Notes under the pieces: model-generated | Database searches by the model: none | What the model was told of the DNA's origin: nothing | The model's input: only the letters and a program-made list of their open reading frames with translations | Program-made: the position numbers and the translations under genes | Shown here: piece after piece, positions 14,316 to 15,448 of the stretch | How the letters are laid out: each line of letters opens with the position of its first letter | How positions within the stretch are numbered: the first letter of the stretch is position 1 | Assembly: GCA_002422285.1 (NCBI GenBank) | Contig: DIUF01000056.1 | Span: forward strand, 8,744 to 24,191 | Length of the DNA stretch: 15,448 nucleotides | Reading direction: 5' to 3' | Source of the DNA: Flavobacteriales bacterium UBA6165 | Lineage (GTDB): Bacteria; Bacteroidota; Bacteroidia; Flavobacteriales_D; Crocinitomicaceae

Positions 14316-14981
14316 ATGACAAAAGACACATTCCTCTTCCTTAAAGAACTGGCTCAGAACAACAACAAGGCCTGGTTCGACGAAAATCGTTCGCGCTATG
14401 AAAAGCTCAAAAAAGAACTTCGAAATTCTTTCGATCAGGTCTTCTCAAACCTCAAAGCCCACGATGATGTGGATCACATGCAAGTCTTTCGCATCAACCG
14501 CGACATCCGCTTTTCGGCAGACAAAACGCCATACAAAAACCACATGAGCGTTCATTTTCGTCGCAAAAAACCAGAATTACGTGGAGGCTATTATTTGCAT
14601 ATTGAACCCGGAAACAAATCGTTTATTGCAGGCGGATTTTGGGCGCCAAGCAAAGAGGACATGTTGCGCATTCGACAAGAATTTGAGATGGATGCCACAC
14701 CCATGCGCAAAATTATGGCGCACTCAGAGTTTCAAAAAGTGTTTGGCACTGTGCAAGGCGATTCTTTGGCCACTGCCCCAAAAGGCTTCGATAAAACCCA
14801 CCCAAACATCGATTTGATTCGCATGAAAAATTGGTATTTTGAAAGCTATTTCACCGATGAAGAAGTGCTACATGAGGATTTCGCTAAGCGTGTAGATGAC
14901 ACATTTAAGCTTTTCCGACCCTATTTCGATTACATGAGCGATGTGTTGACCACAGACTTGAATGGGGAAAGTGTTTTGTGA
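14316..14981 (+). CDS. DUF2461 family protein
   Basis: A 221-residue protein of the DUF2461 (TIGR02453) family, whose biochemical function is unknown. Family features are seen in order: FLKELAQNNNKAWFDENRSRYE at the N-terminus (quoted in part), VFRINRDIRFSADKTPYKNH (about residues 57-76), GGYYLHIEPGNKSFIAGGFW (about 89-108), and DKTHPNIDLIRMKNWYFES towards the end. The length is normal, and it appears soluble and cytoplasmic, with no signal peptide. It has its own candidate promoter and is probably a single-gene unit. The next gene starts 90 bp later and is not obviously related. Confidence 0.88.
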   Translation: MTKDTFLFLKELAQNNNKAWFDENRSRYEKLKKELRNSFDQVFSNLKAHDDVDHMQVFRINRDIRFSADKTPYKNHMSVHFRRKKPELRGGYYLHIEPGNKSFIAGGFWAPSKEDMLRIRQEFEMDATPMRKIMAHSEFQKVFGTVQGDSLATAPKGFDKTHPNIDLIRMKNWYFESYFTDEEVLHEDFAKRVDDTFKLFRPYFDYMSDVLTTDLNGESVL

Positions 14982-15071
14982 TTTGCTGATTAAAAGAACT
15001 TTTAAAAATTCGAATGTAGTTTTTTTCAGGAGCCATATACCAACTAAAAATCAAGAATATTTCGACTAACT

Positions 15072-15448
15072 ATGATTAAAATATCAGTCATTCTTTTATT
15101 GTGCATGTGGCTACTTTTGTCCTGTGAGGAAAGCAAAAATCCAATTTTGGATGATGAAGTAATCGTCGAAAACACCCAAATTGAACAAAAAAATGACAAA
15201 GTAATAGAATACCATTGCTGTTACGATTTTGAAAATATACAAATCAACGGCGTAGGCATTTTCGGTAACGATATCAACACTTTGATAAATACTTTTGAGA
15301 ACATCGAATTTGAAAGCGTTTTTTTTGGTGGCTCTTGTGGAATCCGAGCATTTAACGATAATCAACCTGTAATAGTATCAGGATTTAGTTCGGATTTCTT
15401 ATTAATCGGCTTAAAAGAAGAGATTGAAAAAGAGCTGTATTTTGTTTC
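15072..15448 (+). CDS. Predicted lipoprotein, 5' part only
   Basis: A gene that runs off the right end of the window, with 125 complete codons visible and no stop. It opens with a lipoprotein signal (MIKISVILLL ... LLLSC, lipid-attached Cys at residue 18), then an acidic, flexible segment (EESKNPILDDEVIVEN). The following part (YHCCYDFENIQINGVGIFGN) has two adjacent cysteines and could be a folded domain. I do not recognise the family. The ATG is clear because the signal peptide begins there; no ribosome-binding site or good TAnnTTTG promoter is visible in the 90 bp before it. Confidence 0.7.
   Translation, partial: MIKISVILLLCMWLLLSCEESKNPILDDEVIVENTQIEQKNDKVIEYHCCYDFENIQINGVGIFGNDINTLINTFENIEFESVFFGGSCGIRAFNDNQPVIVSGFSSDFLLIGLKEEIEKELYFV

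Overview
The window looks like a chromosomal segment of a member of the Bacteroidota, probably flavobacteria-like. The evidence is: several promoters of the TAnnTTTG type, with almost no Shine-Dalgarno sequences; families typical of the phylum (PUR-alpha-like DUF3276, DUF5683, DUF2490, WbqC, DUF2461, an enlarged LepB); and the gene order PUR/DUF3276 - parA - parB - DUF5683 - dapB - lepB - wbqC, which I know as a conserved block in this phylum. The base composition is AT-rich by eye. No tRNA, rRNA, transposase, integrase or CRISPR array was seen.

Left part (1-6464). The end of an ABC exporter ATPase gene faces a small membrane-protein gene across a 7-bp tandem repeat. Then comes a 3'-end fragment of a TonB-dependent receptor gene, a receptor-type class III nucleotide cyclase gene (1032-3113, + strand), and an intact FecA-like TonB-dependent receptor gene (- strand), preceded by a DUF2490 gene. 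The fragment on the left of the cyclase gene and the 3' end of the intact receptor gene form a 289-bp direct repeat of about 97% identity. It includes the receptor's terminator, so the cyclase gene sits between two copies of a gene tail.

Middle (6420-6954). A 535-bp gene-free stretch holds a 145-bp palindromic element with nested hairpins, a 16-bp direct repeat around it, a possible operator for the DUF2490 gene, and a good promoter for the rightward operon.

Operon (6955-14014). Nine closely packed + strand genes encode a PUR-alpha-like nucleic-acid-binding protein, the ParA/ParB segregation pair, a DUF5683 envelope protein, DapB (diaminopimelate/lysine synthesis), a long signal peptidase I, a WbqC-family protein, a two-helix membrane protein, and a lipoprotein with a TonB-like C-terminal domain. 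The themes are chromosome segregation, peptidoglycan precursor supply and protein export.

Right part (14015-15448). The intergenic region 14015-14315 carries what I consider the best find: a - strand gene for a structured RNA of about 180 nt. It has a near-ideal promoter (TTTG-N20-TACATTTG), 5' and 3' ends that pair over 11 bp, an internal rod-like fold with a side hairpin, and a terminal U-tract. This layout resembles 6S RNA. A divergent promoter serves a DUF2461 gene, and a truncated lipoprotein gene runs off the window end.
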